Shown here piece after piece: positions 1 to 14,935 of a stretch of 64,000 bases of DNA. The position numbers were made by a program, and so were the translations under genes. Each line of letters opens with the position of its first letter. The first letter of the stretch is position 1. The DNA lies in NCBI GenBank assembly GCA_963834825.1, contig CAWICZ010000014.1:620001-684000 (forward strand), written 5' to 3'. The notes below the pieces were generated by a model. The model was not told the DNA's origin, did not search any database, and saw nothing but the letters and a program-made list of their open reading frames with translations. Source of the DNA: JACDAN01 sp963834825. Lineage in GTDB: Bacteria; Actinomycetota; Thermoleophilia; Gaiellales; Gaiellaceae.

Positions 1-20
1 GAATCGTGGAAAGGAGTCTC

Positions 21-1688
21 ATGCACAGACGACTCATGGTTTCGGTCGCGATGCTGCTTGTCGGCGCCGGCCTGCTCGCTGCGTCCGCGGTCGCGGGCCC
101 GTCGGGCAGTGCCTCGCCGCAAGCAACCGATTCGGGCCAGGCAAGGGTCGGCGGTACGTTCAAGCACAGCCTCTCGACCGACATCGACTATGTCGATCCG
201 GCGTTGGCCTACTACGTGCCATCGTGGGCGATCATGTACGCGACCGGGGGAATGCTCTTCAACTACCCGGATGCGCCGGCTCCGCGTGGCTCGCGGCTCA
301 CGCCGGAGATCGCGGCGGGCTTCCCGCGCATCGCGCGGAACGGCCTGACCTACACCTTCCAGCTCAAGAAGACGTACCGACTGAGCAACGGTCAGCGTGT
401 TACTGCGGCGAACTTCGTCTACGCGTTCAATCGTGACCTGAACCGGCGGATGAACTCGCCCTCGCAGCCGTTTATCGAGGACATCGCGGGCGCTGAGGCT
501 GTCATCGCCGGCCGCGCACAGCGGGCGACGGGCGTGAAGGCGCTCGGCGCGTACACGTTGCAGATCCGCCTCACGAAGCGCGCTCCGGACCTCGTGGCCC
601 GGCTCGCGATGCCGTTCTTCCAGGCGATCCCGACGAACCTGCCGATCGAGCCGGACGGCGTCCGCGCCCCGGTGCACACGGCGGGTCCGTACTACATCGC
701 CCGCTGGGAGCAGACCCGGCAGGTCGTTGTGCAGCGGAACCGCTTCTATCGCGGACCGCGCCCGCACAACGTCAACTCGATCGTGATCGACGTCGGGCTT
801 CCGCTCGAGACGATCAAGCTGAACATCGATCGTGGCACAACGGACACGGGCGACATCCCGCCCGCGGCACATGCGGAGCTTGGTAAGCGCTACGGCGTCA
901 AGAAGCAGTCGCCGGGTCGCTACTTCGCCAATCCGTCTGCCGCAGTCGACTACCTCGCGATGAACCACGACCGTCCGCTCTTCGGCGGCGGCGGCAACGG
1001 CAACGTGCGGCTGAAGAAGGCCGTCAACTACGTCATCGACCGTCAGGCGATCCTCGGACAGCGTGGCGCCTACGCCGGTGTGACGAACGACCAGTACATG
1101 CCGCCGTCCATGCGCGGCTTCAAGAACGCCGCCATCTACCCGCGGCGCCCGAACCTCTCGCAGGCTCGGACGCTGGCCACCGGCCAGACCCGCGGCGGCA
1201 GCGGCGTGTTCTACTGCTCGAACCGGGCTCCTGCTCCGCAGCAGTGCCAGATCGCTCAGGCGAACCTGCGGAACATCGGCCTGAACATGGACATCAAGCA
1301 GTTCCCGCGGGCGACGCAGTTCGAGCTCACGGGGCGGCGTGGTGAGCCGTTCGACCTCACGCTTGAGGGTTGGCACATGGACTACTTCGATCCGTACGAC
1401 TTCATCTTCCTGGTCGACGGGACGACGATCCGGCCTTCCAACAACGTGAACTTCTCGTACTTCAACTCAGCGGCGTATAACCGGAAGATTCTTGCGGCAA
1501 AGCAGCTGTCAGGCGTAAAGCGTTACCAGGCCTTCAGCGCGCTCGACGTGGATATCGCCCGGAACGCTGCTCCGCTCGCGTCATTCGCGACGCGGAACGA
1601 TCGTCACTACTTGTCGAGCCGAGTCGGTGGCTACGTCTACCACCCGGTCTTCACGTGGGATTACCCGGCCATGTTCCTTACTCGGTAG
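21..1688 (+). CDS. Peptide ABC transporter substrate-binding protein (SBP family 5)
   Basis: Extracellular solute receptor of a dipeptide/oligopeptide-type importer (DppA/OppA family). About 555 residues, the usual size. The N-terminus has a basic n-region (MHRRL) and a hydrophobic stretch to about residue 28, followed by a family-5 body with typical features such as YTFQLKK, NFVYAFNRDL and a C-terminal segment rich in aromatic residues. AAAGGAG at 10-16 lies 4 bases before ATG 21, which I prefer over an in-frame GTG at 6 lying before the SD. No lipobox cysteine is visible in the signal region, which is odd for a Gram-positive-type receptor, so membrane tethering is unclear. The permease and ATPases follow on the same strand. 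Substrate is not determinable. Confidence 0.9.
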   Translation: MHRRLMVSVAMLLVGAGLLAASAVAGPSGSASPQATDSGQARVGGTFKHSLSTDIDYVDPALAYYVPSWAIMYATGGMLFNYPDAPAPRGSRLTPEIAAGFPRIARNGLTYTFQLKKTYRLSNGQRVTAANFVYAFNRDLNRRMNSPSQPFIEDIAGAEAVIAGRAQRATGVKALGAYTLQIRLTKRAPDLVARLAMPFFQAIPTNLPIEPDGVRAPVHTAGPYYIARWEQTRQVVVQRNRFYRGPRPHNVNSIVIDVGLPLETIKLNIDRGTTDTGDIPPAAHAELGKRYGVKKQSPGRYFANPSAAVDYLAMNHDRPLFGGGGNGNVRLKKAVNYVIDRQAILGQRGAYAGVTNDQYMPPSMRGFKNAAIYPRRPNLSQARTLATGQTRGGSGVFYCSNRAPAPQQCQIAQANLRNIGLNMDIKQFPRATQFELTGRRGEPFDLTLEGWHMDYFDPYDFIFLVDGTTIRPSNNVNFSYFNSAAYNRKILAAKQLSGVKRYQAFSALDVDIARNAAPLASFATRNDRHYLSSRVGGYVYHPVFTWDYPAMFLTR

Positions 1689-1713
1689 GGACGGAACACG
1701 GACGTTGAGAACA

Positions 1714-1738
1714 GGGCGCCGGCTTCAAGCCGGCGCCC
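1714..1738 (+). terminator. Strong hairpin between binding protein and permease genes
   Basis: A 10-bp GC-rich perfect stem (GGGCGCCGGC / GCCGGCGCCC) with a TTCAA loop follows the binding-protein stop by 25 bases and is followed by a pyrimidine-rich tract (TCTCTCTTTC). It is a good candidate intrinsic terminator or partial terminator that would leave the receptor transcript more abundant than the downstream permease/ATPase genes, as is common in ABC importers. Confidence 0.65.
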
Positions 1739-1812
1739 TCTCTCTTTCGAACTGCACGCAAGGCTTCGTACGGCGGTAAGCTGATGGCCCTTCCGATTCC
1801 CCCGAGGCGCGT

Positions 1813-2805
1813 ATGTACCGATACCTGATTCGACGGCTCTTCTGGGCGGGCGTGATGTTCATCGCCGTCACGGTCGTCTCGTACATCATCTTCTTCCTCG
1901 TCCCGGCCGAGCCCGCCCGCTTGATCTGCGGTGCGCAGTGCCCGCCGGACCAGGTCGAGCGTGTTCGCAAGGAGGTCGGGCTCGACGACCCGATCTACGT
2001 GCAGTACACCCGGTTCCTTGGCGGCCTCATGCCCGTGGACTTCTCGCCGCTGCACCTCAAGATCCCGTCGCTGGGCAAGTCGTACGCGACGAGGCAGGAA
2101 GTCAACGACATCATCAAGAGTGCCGCCCCGGTCACTGCCTCGCTCGTCATCGGAGGCGCCATCCTCTGGATGCTCATCGCGGTGCCGATCGGGATCCTCT
2201 CCGCGCTCAGGCCCCGATCGCTCTTAGACCGGTCGGCGATGGTCTTCGTGCTGATCGGGATCTCCGCCCACCCGGTCTGGATCGGGCTGATCCTCATCTA
2301 CTTCGTCGGCTACAAGGCGGGGCTGACGCCGTTAGGCGGCTACTGCGACATGGTGAACCCGTCGACCGACTGCGGCGGACCGGTGGAGTGGGCTCATGCC
2401 CTCGTCCTGCCCTGGATCACCTTCGCCATCCTGTTCGCCGCCCTGTACGTCCGCATGATCCGAGCGAATGTGCTGGAGACGATGAACGAGGACTACGTCC
2501 GTACGGCGCGTGCGAAGGGTGCACCGGAGTGGCTCGTGATGCGTTCGCACGTTCTCCGTAACGCAATGCTTCCGGTCGTCACGATGCTCGGAATGGACAT
2601 CGGCCTGGCCTTAGGAGGCGCGGTCTTCACCGAGACGGTCTTCGGCTTGCCTGGCTTGGGCAAACGAGCGCTCGAGGCGCTCGACGGCTTCGATCTGCCC
2701 GCAGTGATGGGCATCGTCGTCTTCGCAACGGTCTGCGTCATCGTCTTCAACCTGATCGTCGACCTGCTCTACGCGTTCATCGACCCGCGAATTAGGCTCT
2801 CGTAG
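1813..2805 (+). CDS. dppB: Peptide ABC transporter permease (DppB type)
   Basis: Inner-membrane permease of a dipeptide/oligopeptide ABC importer, 330 residues. It opens with the family hallmark of a basic stretch then a transmembrane helix (YLIRRLFWAGVMF), has about six hydrophobic segments and carries the EAA loop (DYVRTARAKGAPEWLVM) that docks onto the ATPases. It ends 8 bases before the first ATPase gene, so the three genes are one operon. Only one permease is present here; the usual DppC partner is not between this gene and the ATPases and may lie upstream of the window. Substrate (peptide, nickel or other) is not settled by sequence. Confidence 0.9.
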   Translation: MYRYLIRRLFWAGVMFIAVTVVSYIIFFLVPAEPARLICGAQCPPDQVERVRKEVGLDDPIYVQYTRFLGGLMPVDFSPLHLKIPSLGKSYATRQEVNDIIKSAAPVTASLVIGGAILWMLIAVPIGILSALRPRSLLDRSAMVFVLIGISAHPVWIGLILIYFVGYKAGLTPLGGYCDMVNPSTDCGGPVEWAHALVLPWITFAILFAALYVRMIRANVLETMNEDYVRTARAKGAPEWLVMRSHVLRNAMLPVVTMLGMDIGLALGGAVFTETVFGLPGLGKRALEALDGFDLPAVMGIVVFATVCVIVFNLIVDLLYAFIDPRIRLS

Positions 2806-2813
2806 AGGACGAC

Positions 2814-3836
<1,023 letters not shown>

Positions 3837-3841
3837 CGCCG

Positions 3842-4945
3842 GTGACGGACGGCGGCTACACGGGGACGGGGAGCGAGCTTCTCGTCGTCGAGGACCTGAA
3901 GAAGCACTTCCCGGTCACGCGCGGAATCCTGTTCCAGAAGCAGGTCGCCTCGATCAAGGCGGTCGACGGCGTCAGCTTCACAGTCCGCTCCGGCGAGACG
4001 CTCGGCGTCGTCGGCGAGTCAGGCTGCGGAAAGTCGACGATGGCGCGCTGCGTCATGCGCCTGCTCGACCCGACCGGCGGGAAGGTCGAGTTCGACGGCC
4101 GCGACATTACGCGCCTCTCGCGCTCGGACATGCGGCCGATCCGCCGCGAGATGATGATGATCTTCCAGGATCCGTACGCGTCGCTGAACGCGCGCAAGCG
4201 CGTCGGCTTCATCGTCGCCGAGGCGCTCGAGGTACACAAGTTGGGCACCGAGGCCGAAATCAAGCGACGCGTTCAAGAGCTGCTCGACGTCGTCGGCCTC
4301 AACCCCGAGCACTACAACCGCTTCCCGCACGAGTTCTCCGGCGGACAGCGGCAGCGCATCGGTGTCGCGAGGGCGCTGGCGGTCAACCCGAAGCTGATCG
4401 TTTGTGACGAGCCGGTTTCGGCGCTCGATGTCTCCGTCCAAGCCCAGATCCTCAACCTGCTCAAGGACCTCCAGCGCGACTTCGGCCTGACGTACGTCTT
4501 CATCGCGCACGACCTCAACGTCGTCCGGCACATCTCGGACCGCGTTCTCGTCATGTACCTCGGAAAGGTCGCCGAGGTTGCCCCCCGCGACGTGATCTAT
4601 CGGGAGCCCAAGCACCCGTACACCGGTGCGCTCCTCTCGGCGGTGCCGATTCCGAATCCCGAGCTCGGACGGCAGCGGAAGCCCATCGTCCTCCAGGGCG
4701 ACGTGCCCAGTCCGCTCAACCCGCCGGCAGCGTGCAACTTCCACCCGCGCTGCCCTCGCTTCCAGGAGGGCCACTGCGACGTGGAGGCGCCGCCGCTGTA
4801 CCAGTTCGGCAGCGGCCATCTAGCTGCCTGCCACTACCCGCTCGAGTCCTGGCCGCTGACGGAAGACGAGATGCGCAGGCCGAGCGCGCGCGCGCAGCAG
4901 TCCGAGCCGGCGGAGTCCGAGCCCTCTCCGGCGACGACGACGTAG
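3842..4945 (+). CDS. dppF: Peptide ABC transporter ATP-binding protein (DppF type)
   Basis: Second ATPase of the importer, 367 residues from GTG 3842. An ATG at 3662 is in frame but would overlap the preceding gene by 175 bases with non-family sequence, so the GTG 5 bases after the upstream stop is chosen. Walker A is GESGCGKST, signature FSGGQRQR, Walker B LIVCDEPVSALD, and the C-terminal CNFHPRCP cysteine motif is present. The spacing LLVVEDLKKHFPVTRG at the start is typical of the DppF/OppF half. Confidence 0.93.
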   Translation: MTDGGYTGTGSELLVVEDLKKHFPVTRGILFQKQVASIKAVDGVSFTVRSGETLGVVGESGCGKSTMARCVMRLLDPTGGKVEFDGRDITRLSRSDMRPIRREMMMIFQDPYASLNARKRVGFIVAEALEVHKLGTEAEIKRRVQELLDVVGLNPEHYNRFPHEFSGGQRQRIGVARALAVNPKLIVCDEPVSALDVSVQAQILNLLKDLQRDFGLTYVFIAHDLNVVRHISDRVLVMYLGKVAEVAPRDVIYREPKHPYTGALLSAVPIPNPELGRQRKPIVLQGDVPSPLNPPAACNFHPRCPRFQEGHCDVEAPPLYQFGSGHLAACHYPLESWPLTEDEMRRPSARAQQSEPAESEPSPATTT

Positions 4946-4952
4946 TGCCGAG

Positions 4953-5309
4953 ATGTGGGTCGCGGCGGGCCGCCGCTTTCTCGGGCTCTTCCTTCTCGCC
5001 TCGGCGATCACGCTCGCCGCATCGCTGGCGATCGGACTGCCGTTCGGCGCGGGCGTCGGCCGGTCGGTCTCGGTCGGCTTCTACTGCGTCGGCTCGTTCC
5101 TGCTCATCGCCGGCTTCTTCATCGGCAATCGAGGGCCGGTCCGTCTCAAGCGCGACGTCGGCGTCCCGCTCCTCGGGTCGCGCTACATGCGGTGGGCGAC
5201 GCCGGAGGAGCGAGAGGAGACGATCAACCTTTCCGCGATCTTCGTCGTCCTCGGCTTCGTGCTCATCATCATCGGTGTCGTCGCCGATACTCGTTACGAC
5301 CTCTTCTGA
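4953..5309 (+). CDS. Small membrane protein of unknown function
   Basis: 118 residues, ATG 7 bases after the importer ATPase stop and so perhaps co-transcribed. It has three predicted membrane segments (about residues 8-30, 38-58 and 92-112). Between the second and third lies a basic cytoplasmic-type stretch (RGPVRLKRDVG) and a conserved-looking RYMRWATPEEREETINLS. I do not recognise a family. Composition and codon use match neighbours, so it appears to be a real resident gene. Confidence 0.7.
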   Translation: MWVAAGRRFLGLFLLASAITLAASLAIGLPFGAGVGRSVSVGFYCVGSFLLIAGFFIGNRGPVRLKRDVGVPLLGSRYMRWATPEEREETINLSAIFVVLGFVLIIIGVVADTRYDLF

Positions 5310-5368
5310 GGTCCGGCGCAGGATCTAACTATGTTTATGGAGAGGCGTCAGAAACTAGGGTGAGAGTG

Positions 5369-5833
5369 ATGAGGCAGTTGACAAAGCAGTGTGAGCGAGC
5401 ACGCGAATGCGCGTCGCTGCGCCTCGACGGCGAGCTGTCCGAGTTCGAGCAAGCGCTGCTCGGCGCTCACCTCGCTCGCTGTGAGCCCTGCAGCTCGTAC
5501 GCTGCCGAGCTCGACGCGATCACGTCACGGCTTCGCAGCGCTCCGTTCGAGCGGCTCGCGCAGCCGGTCACGCTCCCGGCTCGACGCCGCGTCTCCTTGC
5601 GCAGGGCCGAGGTTGCGGCCGCCGCCGCGTTGATGCTGACGGCACTGGGCGTCACCGGCGCCGTGAGGACGATCGAGAGCTCCGACCCGTCGCTGACGTT
5701 TGCCTCGCCGGGCGTCACGTACGCCACCGAGAGCCGCGAGTTCAGTGACATCCGTCGCGCCAGCATTCGCCGCTCGATGAGCCGGATCACGCTCGGGGCG
5801 CCGCCCGGCGGTCTGAACCTGCGCCAGTCCTAA
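5369..5833 (+). CDS. Putative anti-sigma factor with zinc-finger (zf-HC2) domain
   Basis: 154 residues from ATG 5369 (GTG 5366 is an alternative). The N-terminal half carries HLARCEPC, matching the H-x3-C-x2-C zinc motif of ZAS anti-sigma factors, with an upstream cysteine pair. One membrane helix follows at about residues 88-107 (AAAAALMLTALGVTGAV), then a short extracytoplasmic tail. This topology is that of membrane anti-sigma factors that release an ECF sigma factor on a signal. No sigma factor gene is adjacent, so its partner is unknown. An AT-richer stretch precedes it (5325-5345) and may hold its promoter. Confidence 0.65.
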   Translation: MRQLTKQCERARECASLRLDGELSEFEQALLGAHLARCEPCSSYAAELDAITSRLRSAPFERLAQPVTLPARRRVSLRRAEVAAAAALMLTALGVTGAVRTIESSDPSLTFASPGVTYATESREFSDIRRASIRRSMSRITLGAPPGGLNLRQS

Positions 5834-5979
5834 CTGCAGGGCTACGCTTCTTCCATGCTGGCTTCCCCCGTCAGCTCGCGCGTCTGAGCGCTCGACCATT
5901 CCGCCCGTGTGGCGGCCGGCGAGGAGCACTGGCGTCTGAAGGGCCCTCCGGAAGAGAGCTCCGGTAAACTGACGGCTGC

Positions 5980-6007
5980 GCGGCGCCTTCGTTTCTGGCG
6001 CCGCTTT
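5980..6007 (+). terminator. Hairpin upstream of atpD
   Basis: An 8-bp stem (GCGGCGCC / GGCGCCGC) with a 9-base loop, followed by TTT. It lies in the 200-base gap between the anti-sigma gene and atpD, which otherwise shows no coding signal. It could end the upstream transcript or sit in the atpD leader; its 3' edge is about 30 bases before the atpD start. Confidence 0.4.
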
Positions 6008-6035
6008 CGACGTCTGAACTACCCTCAGGAGGCTC

Positions 6036-7493
<1,458 letters not shown>

Positions 7494-7498
7494 GCGCC

Positions 7499-7969
7499 AT
7501 GGCGCAGGACCGCCACACATTCGATCTCTCCCTCGTGACGCCGGAGGGGGCTGCGTTCGAGGGCGAGGTCGAGATGTTGATCGTGCCGGGAGCCGCTGGC
7601 GAGATCGGCATCCTCGCGCGGCACGCGCCGCTCGTCGCGACGCTCAAGGCCGGCGGTACGCGGATCCATCTCCGGCGCGACGAGGATGTGCGGGAGTTCG
7701 CGACCGGCCCCGGCTTCTTCAAGGTCGAGCAAGACCGCGCTCTCGCGCTGGTGGACGACGCCGTCGACGCGCGGGAGATCGATCCCGAACGCGCCCGCAA
7801 GCAGCTGGAGGAGGCCGAGGCCGAGCTCGAGCGGATCGAGCGGGGCGAGGTCGACGACGTCGACCGCTGGCAGGTCGAGCAGCGGATCGCCCACGCCCAG
7901 AACCAGCTCGAGGTCTACGCCGGCGGCGGCGGCGGCCGGATCCGGCCGGTCGCTCCGGCTTCCGGCTGA
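7499..7969 (+). CDS. atpC: F-type ATP synthase epsilon subunit
   Basis: 156 residues. N-terminal beta-sandwich of the epsilon subunit is clear (SLVTPEGAAFEGEVEMLIVPGAAGEIGILARHAPL split over residues 9-44), followed by a charged helical C-terminal domain (RKQLEEAEAELERIERGE) and a glycine-rich tail longer than usual. The C-terminal helices can act as a regulator of ATP hydrolysis in this family. Follows atpD by 5 bases, so co-translated. Confidence 0.92.
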   Translation: MAQDRHTFDLSLVTPEGAAFEGEVEMLIVPGAAGEIGILARHAPLVATLKAGGTRIHLRRDEDVREFATGPGFFKVEQDRALALVDDAVDAREIDPERARKQLEEAEAELERIERGEVDDVDRWQVEQRIAHAQNQLEVYAGGGGGRIRPVAPASG

Positions 7970-9190
7970 ATCGGACGCCTCCGCTGGCCGAGGTGGAAGC
8001 GTTCGTCCTGGCTGCGACCGACGGGCGAAGGCAGCACGCGAAGGCCTGCTCGCCGACCGGCCGGAGATCGAGCGCGATCCGTGGGCCGGTCTCGTGCTCG
8101 GCCGCGGCTGGGACGGCGACCCCAACCAGCCCGGCGGGCCTCGGAACTGGGCCCCGCTGTTGTACGTCTGTCACTCGGTCTTCGCGAACGCCGAGCTTGC
8201 CCGTGACCTGCTTCCCGCGGCGTCGACCCGAATGCGACGTTCACCAACGAGTACGGCGAGATGTCGGCGCTCTACGGCGCTGCCGGCGTCGTCCACGACC
8301 CCGAGCTGACGCGCGTTCTGCTCGAGTCCGGTGCGAATCCGGACGACGGCGAGTCGCTGTACCACTCCGTCGAGGCCGAGAGCCCTGAGTGCCTTCGCTT
8401 GTTGCTCGAAGCCGGTGCAGAGACGCGCGGCACGAATGCGCATTGCGCATGCACTCGACTACGACCGGATCGAGCCGGTCCGGATCTGCTGCTCGAAGCC
8501 GGCGCAGACCCGAACGAGGGCGCGCTTCTCGCGCACGCCGTCCGCCGTGGCCGCGGGCCCGAGTTCCTCCAGCTGCTCGCCGATCACGGCGCCGACCTCG
8601 ACACTCTCGGAGGCGAGACGTGGCGCGGAGACGTGTTCCTCAGGACTGCGTACGCGCACGCCGTGCTCCGAAATCGCGACGACAACGCCGAGCTGCTGGC
8701 GCGGCTCGGAGCATCGACGGAGATCGAGTTGGCTGATATCGCGGTAGCGGCGGTCGCTCGCGGTGAACGCGCACCCGAGTCCGTCGCGTTCCCGATGGAC
8801 CCAGACCGGCAAGAGGTGCTCATCCTCGGGGCACTCAGAGGCAACCTGAAAGCGGTCGTCGACGTCGTCGGGGTGAATTTCCGCGGCGTCGTCGGAGGGT
8901 CTCCCGAGGGCACGCTCCTTCACCACGCGGCCTGGATGGGGCACGCGGAAGCCGTACGTGAGCTGCTCGCCCTCGGCGCAGACGCTAACGCGCCTTCGCA
9001 GGCGGAGTTCTTCACGCCGCTCGCCTGGGCCGCGCTCGCCTCGCAGTACCACAAGCTTTCCGGCCGGGACTACGTTGCGGTCGCTCGGGCGCTGGTCGAG
9101 GCCGGGGCCGAGATCGAGCCGCGTTTCCTCGACGTAGCGGCCGGGCCGTTACTCGAGTGGCTACAGTTCAGGCAATCTGGAGAGCTTTGA
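7970..9190 (+). pseudogene. Ankyrin-repeat protein, multiply frameshifted
   Basis: Reading across frames restores a continuous ankyrin protein: AEVEAFVLAATDGRRQH, then after a shift near 8040 a segment with RDPWAGLVLGRGWDGDP, then a shift near 8217 to GVDPNATFTNEYGEMSALYG, then shifts near 8440 and 8483. From 8484 to the TGA at 9188 one frame is open, with repeat cores such as LLEAGADPNEGALL and VRELLALGADANAPS. No clean start codon is seen directly after atpC. At least four one- or two-base shifts make an intact product unlikely; the open 3' part (an ATG-less GTG/ATG start near 8261) might still be translated. Ankyrin repeats mediate protein binding, but the target is unknown. Confidence 0.7.
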
Positions 9191-9276
9191 ACGGCAGCTT
9201 GGCGACCAGACTAAAAAACGCCTAAAGAGCCCGCGGAGCCGCCGCTCCCGATCTCTCTAGGCCGGGAGCGTTTTGT
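9191..9276 (+). promoter_or_regulatory. Structured leader of metH with possible SD-sequestering hairpin
   Basis: The 86 bases before metH contain three inverted repeats: GGCG/CGCC (9201-9204 / 9219-9222) enclosing a run of A; GGAGC/GCTCC with a 4-base loop (9235-9239 / 9244-9248); and an 8-bp stem CGCTCCCG/CGGGAGCG (9243-9250 / 9263-9270) followed by TTTT. The only SD-like motif for metH, GGGAG at 9264-9268, lies in the 3' arm of the last stem. The second and third stems share bases and cannot form together. The layout suggests a regulated switch, but no known riboswitch class was recognised. Confidence 0.45.
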
Positions 9277-12885
<3,609 letters not shown>

Positions 12886-12961
12886 CGGCTAGTACCGCGG
12901 TCCAGTCAGTCGGCTATCCTGCCGATCGGGCGCCCGCGAGGGCGTTTCGCGCATTTTCACG

Positions 12962-14935
12962 ATGAAGACGACGCTGAAGCGAGGACTCGGTCGGAGCGCC
13001 CATGCCAATGGGAACGGCCGCGCGTTACTGCCGCCCGGCGGGCTGACGCCGATTACGCGCTACGAGCAGCCGAGAAGGCGGCGGGGGATCGTCGGCATCC
13101 TGGGGCGCGTTCTCTTCTTCCTCGTCGCCGCGTCGGTCTCGCTGCTGGTCGGAATCGGCGGGGGCTACTGGCTCGAGGGCGAGCAGACCGTGCTCGACAT
13201 CAGCAACGTCTCGCTCAAGGATCCGCAGATCCGCAAGGCGGCGCAGAAGCTGGAGATCCCGCTGCCGGACCGGCCTGCGATCGCGATCGTGGTCGGCCAT
13301 GACACCCGAAGGTGGGCGAGGGGAGACGAGCGCGGCGGCCGGGCCGACACGGTCATGCTCCTGCGCGCCGACCCGAACCTCGGAACGCTCTCGATGCTGT
13401 CGTTCCCGCGCGATATGGCCGTCGAGATCCGCTGCAATGGCCGGGCCCCCTTCGGCGGGCCGATCAACGCCGCGTATGCCGACTGCGGCCTCCAGGGGAC
13501 GGTCGAGACCGTCAAGCACCTCACCGGGCTCCCGATCCACTACATCGTCACGATCGACTACCGCGGCTTCATCCAGACCGTCGACAAGCTCGGCGGCGTC
13601 TGGATGGACATCGACCGCAGGTACTTCAACGACAACTCGAGCCCCGGGCCCGAAGGAACCTTCCCGCCGATCGATCTCATGCCCGGCTACCAGAAGCTGG
13701 GCGGCCGCGCGGCGCTCTCCTTCGTCCGCTACCGGCACACGGACTCCGATCTCTACCGGATCGAGCGCCAGCGGCTGTTCATGCGCGCGGTCAAGGAACG
13801 GCTCTCGAGCTCGTTCAAGCTGACCGCGATCCCGAAGATCACGGGCGTCGTCAGGAAGAACGTGAGAATCGCCCAGGGCGGCGGCAAGGCGCTCGATCCC
13901 GACGTCTTCCGCGGGTGGGCCCTGTTCGGGCTCCAGCTGCCTCCCGGCCGGGTCTTTCAGTCGAAGATCCAGAACTTCACCGGCACTGGAACCGCTGGCG
14001 ACCTGCTGCGGACGGATCCCTCGAATGTCTCCTCTGCCGTCGAGGAGCTCCAGAGCCCGGACGTGGACGCCGGCGAGAAGGCGACCGCCGCAGCGCTCGG
14101 CCAGCGCCCGCGCGTGCGCGGCGTCGGTGCGGCCCCCCCGGCGGGACGGACGTCGATCGTCGTGCTGAACGGCAACGGGGTGACCGGGTCGGCGGCGAAC
14201 GCGAGCTACCTGCTCAGCAGGCGCGGCTACCGCACCTTCCAGCCGCCCGAAGGCGTCTTGGCGAACGCGCCCGCCAGGGTGTTCCGCACGCAGGTCTACT
14301 TCGACCGCCGGCAGCGCGGCTCCCGCGCCGCAGCCCGCTCGGTGGCGAACCTCTTCGGCTCGGCCGACGTCAAGGGCGCGATGACGCCCGTGATCTCTCG
14401 CTTCTCGAATACGGCGATGCTGGTCGTCATCGTCGGGAACACGTTCCACAACACGCTCGCGCCGGCCCCGGTCGACAGGACGCCCAAGCGCCGGACTCCG
14501 TACGTCTCCCGCAATCCGGCCGCGACGCTCGGCCTCCTGCGCTCGATCAGGCGCCGAGCCGGCTTCCCGCTGATGGTGCCGAGCCTGATCGAGCGGAGCT
14601 CGTCGACCGACTCCGAGAAGCCGCTTCGCATCTACCCGATCACCAAGGACGACAAGGCTGTGCGGCTGACGTTCCGCACCGGCGGGCAGGAGTACTGGGG
14701 CATCCAGCAGACGACCTGGAAGGACGCGCCGGTGCTCGGCGGCCACAACGTCTCCCGGCGTCTCGGCGGACGCGACTACGACCTCTACTACGACGGCGCG
14801 AGCCTCCACATGGTCGTCCTCAAGACGGACAAGGCGAGCTACTGGGTCGTGAACACGCTGCGGGACACGCTGTCCAACGAGACGATGCTGAGCATCGCCC
14901 GCGGACTGCGCCCGCTGGGTGGAGGAAAGCGATGA
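12962..14935 (+). CDS. LytR-CpsA-Psr (LCP) family protein with LytR_C domain
   Basis: Likely transferase that attaches an undecaprenyl-linked polysaccharide to peptidoglycan or another wall acceptor. 657 residues: basic cytoplasmic N-terminus, one membrane helix (about 43-67), LCP domain (about 105-285) with RADTVMLL, SFPRDM, the NAAY motif and the arginine-rich RYRHTDSDLYRIERQR phosphate-binding segment, then a LytR_C domain (about 395-490; VVLNGNGVTGSA) and an extra C-terminal domain of about 110 residues not recognised. It overlaps the next gene by ATGA and heads a sugar-nucleotide gene set, which fits a role in capsule or wall-glycan attachment. Confidence 0.9.
   Translation: MKTTLKRGLGRSAHANGNGRALLPPGGLTPITRYEQPRRRRGIVGILGRVLFFLVAASVSLLVGIGGGYWLEGEQTVLDISNVSLKDPQIRKAAQKLEIPLPDRPAIAIVVGHDTRRWARGDERGGRADTVMLLRADPNLGTLSMLSFPRDMAVEIRCNGRAPFGGPINAAYADCGLQGTVETVKHLTGLPIHYIVTIDYRGFIQTVDKLGGVWMDIDRRYFNDNSSPGPEGTFPPIDLMPGYQKLGGRAALSFVRYRHTDSDLYRIERQRLFMRAVKERLSSSFKLTAIPKITGVVRKNVRIAQGGGKALDPDVFRGWALFGLQLPPGRVFQSKIQNFTGTGTAGDLLRTDPSNVSSAVEELQSPDVDAGEKATAAALGQRPRVRGVGAAPPAGRTSIVVLNGNGVTGSAANASYLLSRRGYRTFQPPEGVLANAPARVFRTQVYFDRRQRGSRAAARSVANLFGSADVKGAMTPVISRFSNTAMLVVIVGNTFHNTLAPAPVDRTPKRRTPYVSRNPAATLGLLRSIRRRAGFPLMVPSLIERSSSTDSEKPLRIYPITKDDKAVRLTFRTGGQEYWGIQQTTWKDAPVLGGHNVSRRLGGRDYDLYYDGASLHMVVLKTDKASYWVVNTLRDTLSNETMLSIARGLRPLGGGKR

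Noticed and set aside
9191..9276. Known SAM-II, SAH or cobalamin riboswitch
   Set aside because: The leader lacks the consensus helices and conserved bases I know for these classes and is too short for SAM-I or cobalamin types; described only as a structured leader.
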